Assembly (NCBI GenBank): GCA_017887885.1
Contig: JAGHHB010000018.1
Coordinates: 1-32,563, forward strand
DNA length: 32,563 nt
Source: Bacilli bacterium
GTDB taxonomy: Bacteria > Bacillota_I > Bacilli_A > RF39 > UBA660
Direction: 5' to 3'
The translations under genes were made by a program, and so were the position numbers. Shown here in pieces: positions 8,057-16,362 of the stretch (its first letter is position 1; each line of letters starts with the position of its first letter). Below the pieces are notes generated by a model. The model had not been told where the DNA came from and made no database searches. It worked only from the letters and a program-made list of their open reading frames with translations.

Positions 8057-9280
8057 ATGAATTTATATGAAGACTTAATCTGGAGAGGATTAATAAAGGA
8101 TGTAGCGGGAGAAGATTTGAAAGATAAATTAGATGGAAAACCCATTACTTTTTATTGGGGAACCGATCCAACCGCTGACAGTTTACATATTGGCCACTAT
8201 TCATCGCTCGTAACCGCCAAAAGATTAGCTAATTATGGCCACCATCCCATATTATTATGCGGGGGAGCAACAGGAAGAATAGGCGATCCAAGACCAACCT
8301 CTGAAAGAGAAATATTAGATTATCAAACAATAGAAAACAATATTAAAGGCATTAGAAAACAAATCGATAAATTATTTGAGAGCAAAGCTGAAATCGTCGA
8401 CAATTACAATTGGACTAAAAATTATACACTTATTGAATTCTTGAGAGATATTGGTAAATACATTAATGTTAATTACATGATAAATAAGGATATTATTGCT
8501 AGAAGATTAGAAACAGGCATAACCTTTGCCGAATTTTCTTATACCCTCCTGCAAGGATATGATTTTTTGCACTTATATCAAGAAAAAAATTGTATTATGC
8601 AAGTAGAAGGTTCCGATCAGTGGGGAAATATAACTACTGGAATTGAGCTTATCAAGAAAAAACTGGGCAAGGAAGCATATGCTTTTACTATGCCATTAAT
8701 TTTAGATGCTAATGGTAATAAATTTGGAAAATCAGAAGGGAATGCTCTTTGGTTAGATAAGCAAAAAACTTCCCCTTATGAGATATATCAATATTTAATT
8801 AATTCTGATGATAGTAAAGTACTAGAATATCTAAAAGTATTTACTTTTCTTCCAAGAGAAGAAATAGAAAAAATAATGTGCGAACATGAGAAACATCCTG
8901 AAAAAAGAATTGCCCAAAAAACGCTTGCCTATGAAGTAGTAAAAGATATTCATAGCAAAGAAGAAGCTGACAGAGCTATTAGAGTTTCCGAAGCATTATT
9001 TACAGATGATATAAAACAATTAACAGAACAGGAAATCGAAGAAGTATTTGCTAATATACCATCTATTATTCTAGATAACGAAGATACCATTCTAAATGTT
9101 TTAGTTTTTAATAAAATTGCCGCATCTAGAAGAGAAGCAAGAGAATTTTTAAATAACAATGCCATATCTTTAGATGGTACACTTATTAATGATGAAAATA
9201 TCACCATCAAAAACAACAGTAAATATCATCTTATAAGAAAAGGAAAGAAAAAATATTACTTAATAAAAATACGTTTTTAA
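8057..9280 (+). CDS. tyrS: tyrosyl-tRNA synthetase
   Basis: Class I synthetase attaching tyrosine to tRNA-Tyr. The 407-residue protein shows the HIGH-type motif PTADSLHIGHYSSLV, the tyrosine-site segment around QGYDFLHLY and QVEGSDQWGN, the KMSKS-equivalent KFGKSEGNALWLD, and a C-terminal S4 RNA-binding domain (IAASRREAREFLNNNAISL). The ORF track begins at 7994, inside the T-box. The true start is the ATG at 8057, preceded by AAAAGGAGG. Expression is controlled by the Tyr T-box directly upstream. Confidence 0.97.
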   Translation: MNLYEDLIWRGLIKDVAGEDLKDKLDGKPITFYWGTDPTADSLHIGHYSSLVTAKRLANYGHHPILLCGGATGRIGDPRPTSEREILDYQTIENNIKGIRKQIDKLFESKAEIVDNYNWTKNYTLIEFLRDIGKYINVNYMINKDIIARRLETGITFAEFSYTLLQGYDFLHLYQEKNCIMQVEGSDQWGNITTGIELIKKKLGKEAYAFTMPLILDANGNKFGKSEGNALWLDKQKTSPYEIYQYLINSDDSKVLEYLKVFTFLPREEIEKIMCEHEKHPEKRIAQKTLAYEVVKDIHSKEEADRAIRVSEALFTDDIKQLTEQEIEEVFANIPSIILDNEDTILNVLVFNKIAASRREAREFLNNNAISLDGTLINDENITIKNNSKYHLIRKGKKKYYLIKIRF

Positions 9281-9354
9281 CCAATTAAATTTATCATTTC
9301 AAAAATACATTACAAATTACTACGTCTAAAAATTGTCCACAACATAAAATATTA

Positions 9355-9383
9355 TTTAAAAATAAATAAATATTTGCTATAAT
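9355..9383 (+). promoter_or_regulatory. extended -10 promoter of tilS-ftsH
   Basis: TTTAAA (9355-9360), 17-nt spacer, TATAAT (9378-9383) with a TGC extension giving TGCTATAAT. An AAAAGGAGG SD and the tilS ATG follow within 25 nt. Confidence 0.7.
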
Positions 9384-9404
9384 ATATATCAAAAGGAGGT
9401 TCTC

Positions 9405-10718
9405 ATGGACAATATTTTAGATGACATCATTTTTGATAACTACATTGTAGTAGGTGTGTCAACTGGTCCAGATTCCATGTGCTTATTAGATCTATTACAA
9501 AAAAAGACCAATAAAATAGTAGTATGCCACATCAATCATAATGTCCGAATAGAAAGTGATAGAGAAGAAATCTTTCTCTCTTCCTACTGCCAAAAACATA
9601 ATTTAATCTTTGAAACAACCAAAATAACTAGTTATCAAGAAAATAATTTTGAAAATGAAGCCCGTAAGAAAAGATACGCTTTCTATGAGAAAATCCTTCA
9701 CAAGTATCATGCTAACAAACTATTTTTAGCCCATCATGGCGATGACCTAATTGAAACTATTCTAATGAAGATCATCCGAGGGTCAAACATTGAAGGATAT
9801 GCTGGTATAAAGAAAAGAAGTCAAAGAAAAGATTACCAAATTATAAGACCGCTTCTTACTCAAAGCAAAGAGGAAATTCTTAAATATAATCGGTCACATC
9901 ACATTCCCTATTTTATTGATAGTTCTAATCAAGATGTTAACTATACTAGAAATAGATATAGAAAAAAGATCTTACCACTATTAAAAAAAGAAGACCAAAA
10001 CATTCATCAAAAGTTTCTCAAGTTTTCGGAAACCTTATTAGAATACAATGATTATATCAAAAAGATCATTCAAAAAGAAATTCCGACATTTTATCACAAT
10101 AGAACTATTGACTTAAACAAATTCCAACATTTAGACGATTTCTTAAAAAAAAATACTTTATATTTTATAATGCATGATATCTATCAAAATAAAAATGACA
10201 TCGTTACGGAAAGACATATCAATAACATTTTAAAAATGTTAGAAAATAAAAAGCCCAACCTCACATTAAATTTACCACAAAATATTATCATCGTCAAAGA
10301 ATACGATAAATTATATATCAAAAATAATACTACTAAAAAAAGTGATTATAAAATTGAACTAGATGACACCTTATTTTTTGAAAACATAGTCATCAAAAAA
10401 GTGAAGGCAACCGAAAAAGATGATAATTCAGTTTGCCGAATAAATAGTTCCCATATAAAAGAACCATTATATTTTCGAAATAGAAAAAATGGCGATTATA
10501 TTATATTAAAAAATAGCAATAAAAAGAAAAAGATTAAAGAAATATTTATTGAGGAGAAGGTTCCTTTAAGTCAAAGACAGAATTATCCACTACTAGTGGA
10601 TGAAAATGATACTATAATTTGGATTCCAAACATAAAAAAAAGTAAATTTTGTATAAAAAAAGAAGGAAAATATGATATAATATTAAAGTGCAATGAAAGA
10701 GAGGATTTATATGAATAA
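9405..10718 (+). CDS. tilS: tRNA(Ile)-lysidine synthase
   Basis: Converts C34 of the CAU-anticodon tRNA-Ile to lysidine so that it reads AUA, a frequent codon in such an AT-rich genome. The PP-loop ATP pyrophosphatase motif is VVGVSTGPDSMCLLDLL (SGGxDS variant STGPDS), followed by CHINHNVR, the middle substrate-binding domain and a C-terminal TilS_C-like domain (LYFRNRKNGDYI, then KIKEIFIEEKVPLSQRQNYPL). 437 aa is a normal length. It follows a clean promoter and SD and overlaps ftsH by 8 nt. The hpt gene that lies between tilS and ftsH in Bacillus is absent. Confidence 0.94.
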   Translation: MDNILDDIIFDNYIVVGVSTGPDSMCLLDLLQKKTNKIVVCHINHNVRIESDREEIFLSSYCQKHNLIFETTKITSYQENNFENEARKKRYAFYEKILHKYHANKLFLAHHGDDLIETILMKIIRGSNIEGYAGIKKRSQRKDYQIIRPLLTQSKEEILKYNRSHHIPYFIDSSNQDVNYTRNRYRKKILPLLKKEDQNIHQKFLKFSETLLEYNDYIKKIIQKEIPTFYHNRTIDLNKFQHLDDFLKKNTLYFIMHDIYQNKNDIVTERHINNILKMLENKKPNLTLNLPQNIIIVKEYDKLYIKNNTTKKSDYKIELDDTLFFENIVIKKVKATEKDDNSVCRINSSHIKEPLYFRNRKNGDYIILKNSNKKKKIKEIFIEEKVPLSQRQNYPLLVDENDTIIWIPNIKKSKFCIKKEGKYDIILKCNEREDLYE

Positions 10719-12618
10719 AAAAGATATCAAAAAAAGTTTAATACCATATGCTTTTTTACTAATATTTGTATTAGTTTGTCTAATATTATTTAAGACATTT
10801 AACTATACCGTAAATGAATTTACTTACGATGAATTTATTAAGAATTTGAATGGAGGAAAAATAACTGAATTAACAATAACTCCAAAAGTTAGAACAAACA
10901 CTTATGAATTATCTGGAAAGTTAGATGATTATGAAGATAATGAAAGTTTTATATTATATCTTCCATACTCCGATGAATTCATATCTAAAATCACTGCAGT
11001 TGAAGAGACGACAAACAATTTCAAATTAACAGTCAAAAACGATCCGGAAGCTTCAACATGGTTAGCTGTATTTACTGAAATTGTTCCAATTCTTGCCCTT
11101 GCCGGAGTAACGATTTGGATATTTACAAGACAACTAGGAAGTGGAAATAAATCGATGGATTTTGGTAAAAGCCGCGCTAAACTAGTCGAAGAAAGCCGTG
11201 CTACTTTTAAAGATGTCGCCGGTCTTACTGAAGAAAAAGAAGAAGTACAAGAATTAATCGATTTCTTAAAAAATCCCAAAAAATTTACCGCTATGGGAGC
11301 TAGAATCCCTAAAGGTGTATTACTAGTTGGTCCTCCAGGTACTGGTAAAACATTACTTGCTCGCGCTGTAGCCGGTGAAGCAAAAGTTCCTTTCTATTAT
11401 ATAAGCGGTTCCGATTTTGTTGAACTATTTGTCGGAATTGGTGCTTCCAGAGTAAGAGATATGTTCAGACAAGCAAAAATGAATGCCCCTTGTCTTATCT
11501 TTATCGATGAAATTGATGCTGTCGGTCGTCAAAGAGGAACCGGATTAGGTGGAGGCCATGATGAAAGAGAGCAAACACTTAACCAATTACTTACTGAAAT
11601 GGATGGTTTTGGCGCCAATGAAGGAATAATTATAATTGCCGCTACTAATAGACCAGATGTTTTAGATCCAGCCTTATTAAGACCTGGAAGATTTGACAGA
11701 CAGGTAACAGTTAGTCTTCCTGATAAAAATGCTCGTATTGAAATATTAAAAGTGCATGCTAAAAATAAAGTATTATCAAAAAACATAACTTTAGAATATC
11801 TTGCTAAAAGAACACCTGGATTTTCAGGAGCAGATCTAGAAAATCTTCTTAATGAAGCAGCCCTTCTAACCGTTAGAAGAAACAAAAAAGAAATCACAAT
11901 GTCAGAAATAGATGAAGCAACTGATCGAGTACTAATGGGACCTGCCAAAGTAACAAAAAAATATACTGATAAAGAAAAGAAATTAGTAGCTTATCACGAA
12001 GCAGGTCATGCTGTTATGGGATTAAAATTAGATGGAGCCAATGAAGTCCAAAAAATAACAATAATTCCAAGAGGTCATGCTGGTGGATACACTATGATGA
12101 CCCCAAAAGAAGAAGCTTTCAATTATACAAAGAAAGAATTATTAGAATCTATCTGTGGACTATTAGGAGGAAGAGTCGCCGAAGAAGTTGTCTTTAACGA
12201 AATAACTACAGGAGCTCATGACGATTTCAAAAAAGCAACCAAAATAGCACGTAGTATGGTAACAGAATACGGTATGAGTTCACTTGGGCCAATGATGCTC
12301 GAAGAACCAGATGGCAACACCTTTTTAGGTAGAGATTATACCAAAAATAGAAACATATCCGATACCGTAGCTCATGAAATTGATGAAGAGATGCGTTCAA
12401 TCATCAATAATTGTTATGAGAAAACTAAAAAGATTCTAAAAGAAAATCAAGATTTGTTGACACTAATAGCTAATACTTTACTAGAAGAAGAAACAATTAC
12501 TAAAGAACAAATTGATTATTTAGTTACAAACGGTCACTTACCAAAAGAAGAAGATAACAAAGAAAAAAGTAAAGATGACAGTAAAGAAGATAAAAAGAAA
12601 AAAGAAGACACTAAATAA
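10711..12618 (+). CDS. ftsH: ATP-dependent zinc metalloprotease FtsH
   Basis: Membrane-bound AAA+ protease that degrades membrane and regulatory proteins. The order is TM1 ([19 protein letters not shown]), an extracytoplasmic segment, TM2 ([15 protein letters not shown]), then the AAA module with Walker A GPPGTGKT, Walker [10 protein letters not shown] and second region of homology [18 protein letters not shown], and a peptidase domain with the zinc site HEAGH. The C-terminus is a strongly charged Lys/Asp/Glu tail. The ORF track starts at 10693; the ATG at 10711 after AGAGAGGATTTAT is better and gives 635 aa. It overlaps the tilS end, so the two are coupled, and transcription stops at the long hairpin just downstream. 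Confidence 0.97.
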   Translation: MNKKDIKKSLIPYAFLLIFVLVCLILFKTFNYTVNEFTYDEFIKNLNGGKITELTITPKVRTNTYELSGKLDDYEDNESFILYLPYSDEFISKITAVEETTNNFKLTVKNDPEASTWLAVFTEIVPILALAGVTIWIFTRQLGSGNKSMDFGKSRAKLVEESRATFKDVAGLTEEKEEVQELIDFLKNPKKFTAMGARIPKGVLLVGPPGTGKTLLARAVAGEAKVPFYYISGSDFVELFVGIGASRVRDMFRQAKMNAPCLIFIDEIDAVGRQRGTGLGGGHDEREQTLNQLLTEMDGFGANEGIIIIAATNRPDVLDPALLRPGRFDRQVTVSLPDKNARIEILKVHAKNKVLSKNITLEYLAKRTPGFSGADLENLLNEAALLTVRRNKKEITMSEIDEATDRVLMGPAKVTKKYTDKEKKLVAYHEAGHAVMGLKLDGANEVQKITIIPRGHAGGYTMMTPKEEAFNYTKKELLESICGLLGGRVAEEVVFNEITTGAHDDFKKATKIARSMVTEYGMSSLGPMMLEEPDGNTFLGRDYTKNRNISDTVAHEIDEEMRSIINNCYEKTKKILKENQDLLTLIANTLLEEETITKEQIDYLVTNGHLPKEEDNKEKSKDDSKEDKKKKEDTK

Positions 12619-12620
12619 CT

Positions 12621-12664
12621 AAAAGACTATAAAGTAGATCAAGATTTCTACTTTATAGTCTTTT
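12621..12664 (+). terminator. terminator of tilS-ftsH
   Basis: Perfect 18-bp inverted repeat (12621-12638 with 12647-12664) around an 8-nt loop, starting a few bases after the ftsH stop and ending in T. It is a very strong intrinsic terminator. Confidence 0.9.
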
Positions 12665-12690
12665 TAAGATAAATATTTAATTACATAAAA

Positions 12691-12710
12691 AGAAGCTCAC
12701 CATAGCTTCT
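12691..12710 (-). terminator. terminator of the divIC transcript
   Basis: AGAAGCT / AGCTTCT stem with loop CACCAT. On the minus strand it is followed by TTTTT, placed about 40 nt after the divIC stop. It faces the ftsH terminator. Confidence 0.72.
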
Positions 12711-12749
12711 GAATTTTTAATGAGATAAATTTATAACAATATTAAAGTA

Positions 12750-13055
12750 CTATTCATCATCTTCTGGAATTCTGATAATTAGCTCCCCATCTTTAGAATA
12801 CAAATATTTTTCTCGGGCATAGCGGGCAACATAATCAGGATCTTCAAGTTTTTTAATATCAGAATTCAGAATTTCTTCTTCTTCTTTTAAATTAGATAGT
12901 TTATCTTTTAATGCCTCTTTCTGGTCTTTCATCCGAATTATCTTATTAACATTAGAAAAGAAGCTATAACTTAACGATCCTATAATTGTTCCAAAAAAAA
13001 CAAAGAAAAGAAAGATCCTCTTTTTAGCATTTCGAACTGGTTTTCTCTTTGTCAA
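12750..13055 (-). CDS. divIC: DivIC/FtsB-type septum formation initiator
   Basis: Bitopic division protein of the FtsL/DivIC/DivIB complex at the septum. The 101-residue protein has a basic cytoplasmic start (TKRKPVRNAKKR), one membrane helix (about 14-33), a coiled coil (about 38-70, KDQKEALKDKLSNLKEEEEIL) and the family signature DPDYVARYAREKYLYSKDGE. The start codon is TTG at 13055, positioned after AGGTGATAAC; no ATG is available. It follows yabQ as in Bacillus, but also has its own sigma-A promoter, which would separate vegetative division from sporulation expression. Confidence 0.88.
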   Translation of the reverse strand: MTKRKPVRNAKKRIFLFFVFFGTIIGSLSYSFFSNVNKIIRMKDQKEALKDKLSNLKEEEEILNSDIKKLEDPDYVARYAREKYLYSKDGELIIRIPEDDE

Positions 13056-13076
13056 GTTATCACCTACTTTTAAGAC

Positions 13077-13105
13077 ATTATATCACAACTTATTTTTTTT
13101 TACAA
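13077..13105 (-). promoter_or_regulatory. sigma-A promoter of divIC
   Basis: Minus-strand TTGTAA (13105-13100), 17-nt spacer, TATAAT (13082-13077), ending about 20 nt before the TTG start. Confidence 0.7.
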
Positions 13106-13371
13106 TTAATTCTTCGATATATGACAAAAGATAACAAATAACCTGTAAACAATAAAAGTAAAAAGTAAATATGCACAATACCATTATTAATTTTCATAAG
13201 CCCCCAAAAATATAATAAAGAAATAAAAATAACAAATAAAAAAGAAATTATAATACGATAAACTATTTTACCTTCATATAAAAACCTATAATTAATTTCA
13301 AGCAATATAAAAAATACGATACCAAAACAGAAAGAATATACTAATGATAGAATTTGAATTTTGAGAATCAT
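13090..13371 (-). CDS. yabQ: YabQ-like sporulation membrane protein
   Basis: In Bacillus, YabQ is an integral membrane protein of the mother cell needed for spore cortex formation. This 93-residue ORF is almost wholly hydrophobic, with about three membrane helices (SLVYSFCFGIVFFILLEI, VYRIIISFLFVIFISLLYF, VHIYFLLLLFTGYLLSFVI) and a basic end. Sequence similarity alone would be weak; the call rests on its position, overlapping yabP by 4 nt and followed by divIC, which is the exact Bacillus order yabP-yabQ-divIC. It is shorter than Bacillus YabQ and corresponds to the conserved N-terminal part. Confidence 0.75.
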   Translation of the reverse strand: MILKIQILSLVYSFCFGIVFFILLEINYRFLYEGKIVYRIIISFLFVIFISLLYFWGLMKINNGIVHIYFLLLLFTGYLLSFVIYRRINCKKK

Positions 13372-13661
13372 TTAAACAATTTGGATAATAGTGAATTTTC
13401 CTTATCCTTTTTACTAACGTTATCTAAATACATTAAACTATCAATTCTCCCCTTTATTGAAACATTCCCCTGATAAGTATCTAACTTAATAATTTCTAGT
13501 TCGGCACCTTTTATAACTAAATATCCTAATGTTGTTTCCATTAAGAATTCCTCACTATCAAAACTTTCAATTTTCTTAACACCACTTACGACAATATTCT
13601 TTCTTTCAGCAATCGAAAGACCATGATTAAAACTTCCCTCTAATTCTTTCACCTTGTCCAT
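13368..13661 (-). CDS. yabP: YabP-like sporulation protein
   Basis: YabP is a mother-cell protein required for spore cortex assembly in Bacillus. The 97-residue protein has the family pattern: LSIAERKNIVVSGVKKIESFDSEEFLMET, then LGYLVIKGAELEIIKLD, then GNVSIKGRIDSLMYLD. These beta-strand-rich blocks are those of the YabP/YqfC family. The ATG follows CTAGGAGGAATAATT. It overlaps yabQ by 4 nt. A candidate sigma-E-type promoter lies directly upstream, after the spoVG terminator. Confidence 0.87.
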   Translation of the reverse strand: MDKVKELEGSFNHGLSIAERKNIVVSGVKKIESFDSEEFLMETTLGYLVIKGAELEIIKLDTYQGNVSIKGRIDSLMYLDNVSKKDKENSLLSKLFK

Positions 13662-13679
13662 AATTATTCCTCCTAGAAA

Positions 13680-13707
13680 ATAATATGATTGGTATTTAAA
13701 AATATGA
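13680..13707 (-). promoter_or_regulatory. candidate sigma-E-type promoter of yabPQ
   Basis: Minus-strand TCATATT (13707-13701), 13-nt spacer, CATATTAT (13687-13680). Sigma-E of Bacillus recognises roughly KMATATT and CATACAMT, so the -35 matches fully and the -10 at six of eight positions. The predicted start falls on or just before the SD, giving a very short leader. The same arrangement is seen before yabG. Confidence 0.45.
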
Positions 13708-13709
13708 AA

Positions 13710-13738
13710 AAAACTATTAGTTTAAAACCAATAGTTTT
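13710..13738 (-). terminator. terminator of spoVG
   Basis: On the minus strand AAAACTATTGG / CTAATAGTTTT (11 pairs, one G-U) with loop TTTTAAA, followed by TTT. It starts 2 nt after the spoVG stop codon. Confidence 0.75.
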
Positions 13739-13740
13739 AA

Positions 13741-13998
13741 TTATTCTGTTTTATTATATTCTTCAAAAATAGCATCCTCAAACATTTTTCTTGTTTCTTT
13801 ATTAATTGGATGTGCTGTATCTCTATGACCACCAGTAGCGGTAGGTTTACTAGGCATAGCAATAAACAAGCCATTATCACCATCAATTATTCTTATATCA
13901 TGTACTGCAAAGCAATCATCGATAAGAACTGATGCAATTCCTTTCATTCTTGAATTTTCTTTGTCAATTTTTCGAACAGTTACTGAAGTAATCTTCAT
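13741..13998 (-). CDS. spoVG: SpoVG regulatory protein
   Basis: SpoVG is a small conserved nucleic-acid-binding regulator, linked in Bacillus to septation and sporulation and in other Firmicutes to wider regulation. The 85-residue protein shows the family core: MKITSVTVRKI, MKGIASVLIDDCFAVHDIRII, DGDNGLFIAMPSKP and HPINKETRKMFEDAI. The ORF track starts at a TTG (14007); the ATG at 13998 after AGAAGGAG (about 9 nt) is preferred. It has its own sigma-A promoter and terminator, so it is a single-gene unit inside the sporulation cluster. Confidence 0.95.
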   Translation of the reverse strand: MKITSVTVRKIDKENSRMKGIASVLIDDCFAVHDIRIIDGDNGLFIAMPSKPTATGGHRDTAHPINKETRKMFEDAIFEEYNKTE

Positions 13999-14036
13999 GT
14001 CTATCAACTCCTTCTAGAAATATACTTTCTAACTAC

Positions 14037-14065
14037 ATTTTATATTATTTTGGTAATAATTGCAA
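14037..14065 (-). promoter_or_regulatory. sigma-A promoter of spoVG
   Basis: Minus-strand TTGCAA (14065-14060), 17-nt spacer, TAAAAT (14042-14037), about 40 nt upstream of the ATG. It does not look like the sigma-H promoter of Bacillus spoVG. Confidence 0.65.
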
Positions 14066-14082
14066 GTAATTTTGCTAAAATT

Positions 14083-14304
14083 TTACACTTTATCGAAAAA
14101 AATCTCTATTGTATTAGTAAGTACATCTCGATAACTAAAACTTTTTACCTCGTCACTTTCTAATTTTACTATAAAAATATAATTATATGTTTCTGTTATT
14201 ACACCGGAGTATTCTTCCTTCTTATTTCTACTTCCATTATATACTATTTTAACGTTGTCACCAAGTTTATTATCAATATTATTTTTTATCTTTTCAATCG
14301 TCAT
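14083..14304 (-). CDS. veg: Veg family protein
   Basis: Veg is a short, highly conserved Firmicutes protein with an SH3-like fold; in Bacillus it is reported to affect biofilm gene expression. This 73-residue ORF fits: NIDNKLGDNVKIVYNGSRNKKEEYSGVITETYNYIFIVKL, with the SYRDVLTNTIEIFF end. It follows yabG, as in Bacillus. Its ATG is 2 nt after the yabG stop and lacks a clear SD, so it may depend on translational coupling with yabG, which would be odd for a vegetative gene if yabG is sporulation-specific. Confidence 0.87.
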   Translation of the reverse strand: MTIEKIKNNIDNKLGDNVKIVYNGSRNKKEEYSGVITETYNYIFIVKLESDEVKSFSYRDVLTNTIEIFFDKV

Positions 14305-14306
14305 AA

Positions 14307-15071
14307 TTATCTAGGATATCCAATATACATTGTACCCTTTGTTATAATCCCCCCTATCCCATCTGAACCATATTTAGTCTTATCAAGAATTTTTATTAGA
14401 TCAATATTATTGTTTTTATCTGAAAAAGCTAGACACGATGCCACAATAGCAGGATCTAAAGCATGAATATTTATTCTTTTAGGACTGGAAGCAAAGTTAG
14501 CTCCTGCTTTTATTAATTCTTCATAATTAGACTGACAAGCACCAGCAATAATTAAGAGTTTTTCATGAGAATTTTCATATTTTCTTGCCATTTTTACTGC
14601 TTCAATAAATTTATCAGTATTTTTATAATTAGTATCTACTCTCTTCTTCCGATAATAAGCATCATGCCCCGTAACAACTAAAATATCCGGATTATATTTT
14701 TTCAAGCTATCAATAACTATATTAGACAAATTATTTTCGTCAGAATAAATACCAAAAGCTTTCAATCTATTTCTTTTATAAAATTTCATACACTTATTTA
14801 AATAATCATTATCACCATCTATATGTAAAATTTTACCAGGTAAATAAAAGTATTCATTTCTATCTAAACTCCGATAATTATCTATTTCTGGAGAGAAATC
14901 ATCTTCTTCTTTTTCATTATAAAACTTTAAATCTTCCTTTGGACTGTCAGCAAATAATCTTACAAAAACTCCTTTCAATATATAATTTTCATTATTAATA
15001 TCTACAATTTTAAAAACAATATCGTTATCATATGATTTTCTAGTAACCAAATCACCTTTTTGGAACATCAT
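14307..15071 (-). CDS. yabG: sporulation-specific protease YabG
   Basis: YabG is the mother-cell cysteine-type protease (MEROPS U57) that trims spore coat proteins in Bacillus and clostridia. Conserved blocks are QKGDLVTRKSYDNDIVFK at the N-terminus, ILVVTGHDAYY, KFIEAVKMARKYE, LIIAGACQSNYEELIKAGANFASSPKRINIHALDP and GIGGIITKGTMYIGYPR. The ORF track begins at 15143, but the first 24 residues overlap rsmA and look non-coding. ATG 15071 or 15068 after GGGTGAGA gives about 254 aa. A candidate sigma-E-type promoter lies in the gap after rsmA. Confidence 0.93.
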   Translation of the reverse strand: MMFQKGDLVTRKSYDNDIVFKIVDINNENYILKGVFVRLFADSPKEDLKFYNEKEEDDFSPEIDNYRSLDRNEYFYLPGKILHIDGDNDYLNKCMKFYKRNRLKAFGIYSDENNLSNIVIDSLKKYNPDILVVTGHDAYYRKKRVDTNYKNTDKFIEAVKMARKYENSHEKLLIIAGACQSNYEELIKAGANFASSPKRINIHALDPAIVASCLAFSDKNNNIDLIKILDKTKYGSDGIGGIITKGTMYIGYPR

Positions 15072-15084
15072 TCTCACCCGATAA

Positions 15085-15112
15085 ATAATATGAATTAAAA
15101 AGAAAAATATAA
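15085..15112 (-). promoter_or_regulatory. candidate sigma-E-type promoter of yabG
   Basis: Minus-strand TTATATT (15112-15106), 13-nt spacer, CATATTAT (15092-15085). The -10 and the spacing are identical to those before yabP. As there, the SD follows within a few bases of the predicted start. Confidence 0.42.
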
Positions 15113-15123
15113 CAAAAAAAGAA

Positions 15124-15921
15124 CTACTTTTTACATAGTTCATTAGATAATTCTACAAACACATAATAAGCAATACATTCACTACGTGTATCAAGAGTTA
15201 ATCCATACTTATTTAAAACCTTATTTACAACATCCAAATCATATTCTTTAAGATTATTTCTAATTGTCTTTCGCTTAAATCTGAAGCTATCTTTAATTAA
15301 CTTTTTAAAATACTCAAAACTAATTAATTCTTCTCTATCCTTTTTTGCTATCAACCTTATGACAGATGAATCAACTTTTGGTTTAGGAACAAAAGAATTC
15401 TTATTGACATTAATGACTTTATCTATGTTAAAGAAATAATTTAAAAAAACCGTAATTTGTCCATATTCCTTACTCCCAACCTCTGCGATAAATCGATCCG
15501 CTACTTCTTTCTGGATCATTATGACAACCTTTTCAACATTAATTCCATCATCAATAATCTTCCCCATAATAGGCGTAGTAATATAATAGGGTAAATTAGC
15601 AATTAAATAGAGATGATCATAGTGATATTGCTTCAAGTCACCTTTTAAATCAGCCTTTAAAAAATCTTCAAATATCAATTTATAATTCTTATAAATAATT
15701 AATTCTTTGCTTAAAACTTTTTCCAATCTGGTATCAATTTCGTAGATAAGAGCCTGGTCACATTTCTTCAAAATTTCTTTTGTCAACACTCCACTACCTG
15801 GTCCTATTTCTATGACTAAATTATTATCCTCAAATGAAATAGCATCTACAATTTTGTTAACAATATTTTTATCCTTTAAAAAGTTTTGCCCTAAACTTTT
15901 TTTATATTCAAAATTATACAT
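15124..15921 (-). CDS. rsmA: 16S rRNA adenine dimethyltransferase
   Basis: RsmA (KsgA) dimethylates two adjacent adenines near the 3' end of 16S rRNA during 30S maturation. The 265-residue protein shows SLGQNFLKDKNIVNKIVDAI, SAM motif VIEIGPGSGVLTKEIL, the catalytic NLPYYITTPI and the C-terminal RFKRKTIRNNL. Its ATG comes 1 nt after the TGA of the upstream zinc-ribbon gene (TGATATG) and there is no visible SD, so translation is probably coupled. It precedes yabG, as in Bacillus. Confidence 0.96.
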   Translation of the reverse strand: MYNFEYKKSLGQNFLKDKNIVNKIVDAISFEDNNLVIEIGPGSGVLTKEILKKCDQALIYEIDTRLEKVLSKELIIYKNYKLIFEDFLKADLKGDLKQYHYDHLYLIANLPYYITTPIMGKIIDDGINVEKVVIMIQKEVADRFIAEVGSKEYGQITVFLNYFFNIDKVINVNKNSFVPKPKVDSSVIRLIAKKDREELISFEYFKKLIKDSFRFKRKTIRNNLKEYDLDVVNKVLNKYGLTLDTRSECIAYYVFVELSNELCKK

Positions 15922-15922
15922 A

Positions 15923-16327
15923 TCAATATATTAAAATAACAATAAATTCAGTAATTATTAAAAATAAAGCGGCAAAACTTATTCCCAGACCAATTTTATT
16001 ATAATTTTTTTTAATGTTAATTAACGATAAAATAAAAGCAATTATCATTAAAACCATCGGTATTAAATTATAACCCATCGCAAAGAAAAATCTTTCATAT
16101 AAATTAGTATACATACCAACCGATGTTATATCCCCAAACAAAAAACCATTCAAAGAAAATAATACTGCCATAATCGAAATTACAATACTAATTATTCCCG
16201 ATATATTCTTATTTTTCTTTGAAATATTGAAATTATCATCACTACTTTTCTTTTTTAGTATAACACCACAATTAACACAGATATAAGCCTTATCATCAAC
16301 TTTATTACCACAATTTGAACAATACAT
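15923..16327 (-). CDS. zinc-ribbon multi-TM membrane protein
   Basis: A 134-residue protein with an N-terminal zinc ribbon (CSNCGNKVDDKAYICVNCG), a short polar linker and three membrane helices (about 43-66, 83-106, 114-133). I do not recognise a specific family. It belongs to the same kind as the 4753-5016 product. It is directly upstream of rsmA with a 1-nt gap, which probably couples the two. The ATG follows AGAGGAGGTATTT. A mixed transporter-like or regulatory role cannot be decided. Confidence 0.78.
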   Translation of the reverse strand: MYCSNCGNKVDDKAYICVNCGVILKKKSSDDNFNISKKNKNISGIISIVISIMAVLFSLNGFLFGDITSVGMYTNLYERFFFAMGYNLIPMVLMIIAFILSLINIKKNYNKIGLGISFAALFLIITEFIVILIY

Positions 16328-16362
16328 AAATACCTCCTCTAACTATTAGTCTTATCAAGATG

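Noticed and set aside
12664-12669. Further CiaR-type half sites (TTTAAG) elsewhere, such as 12664-12669 and 30468-30473
   Set aside because: No second half site at N5 spacing; single TTTAAG is common in AT-rich DNA or belongs to hairpins.
15072-15143. Hydrophobic N-terminal extension of YabG (MNYVKSSSFFVIFFF...)
   Set aside because: It overlaps the rsmA end and the candidate promoter, and YabG normally starts at QKGDLV-like sequence; a good SD precedes ATG 15071/15068.
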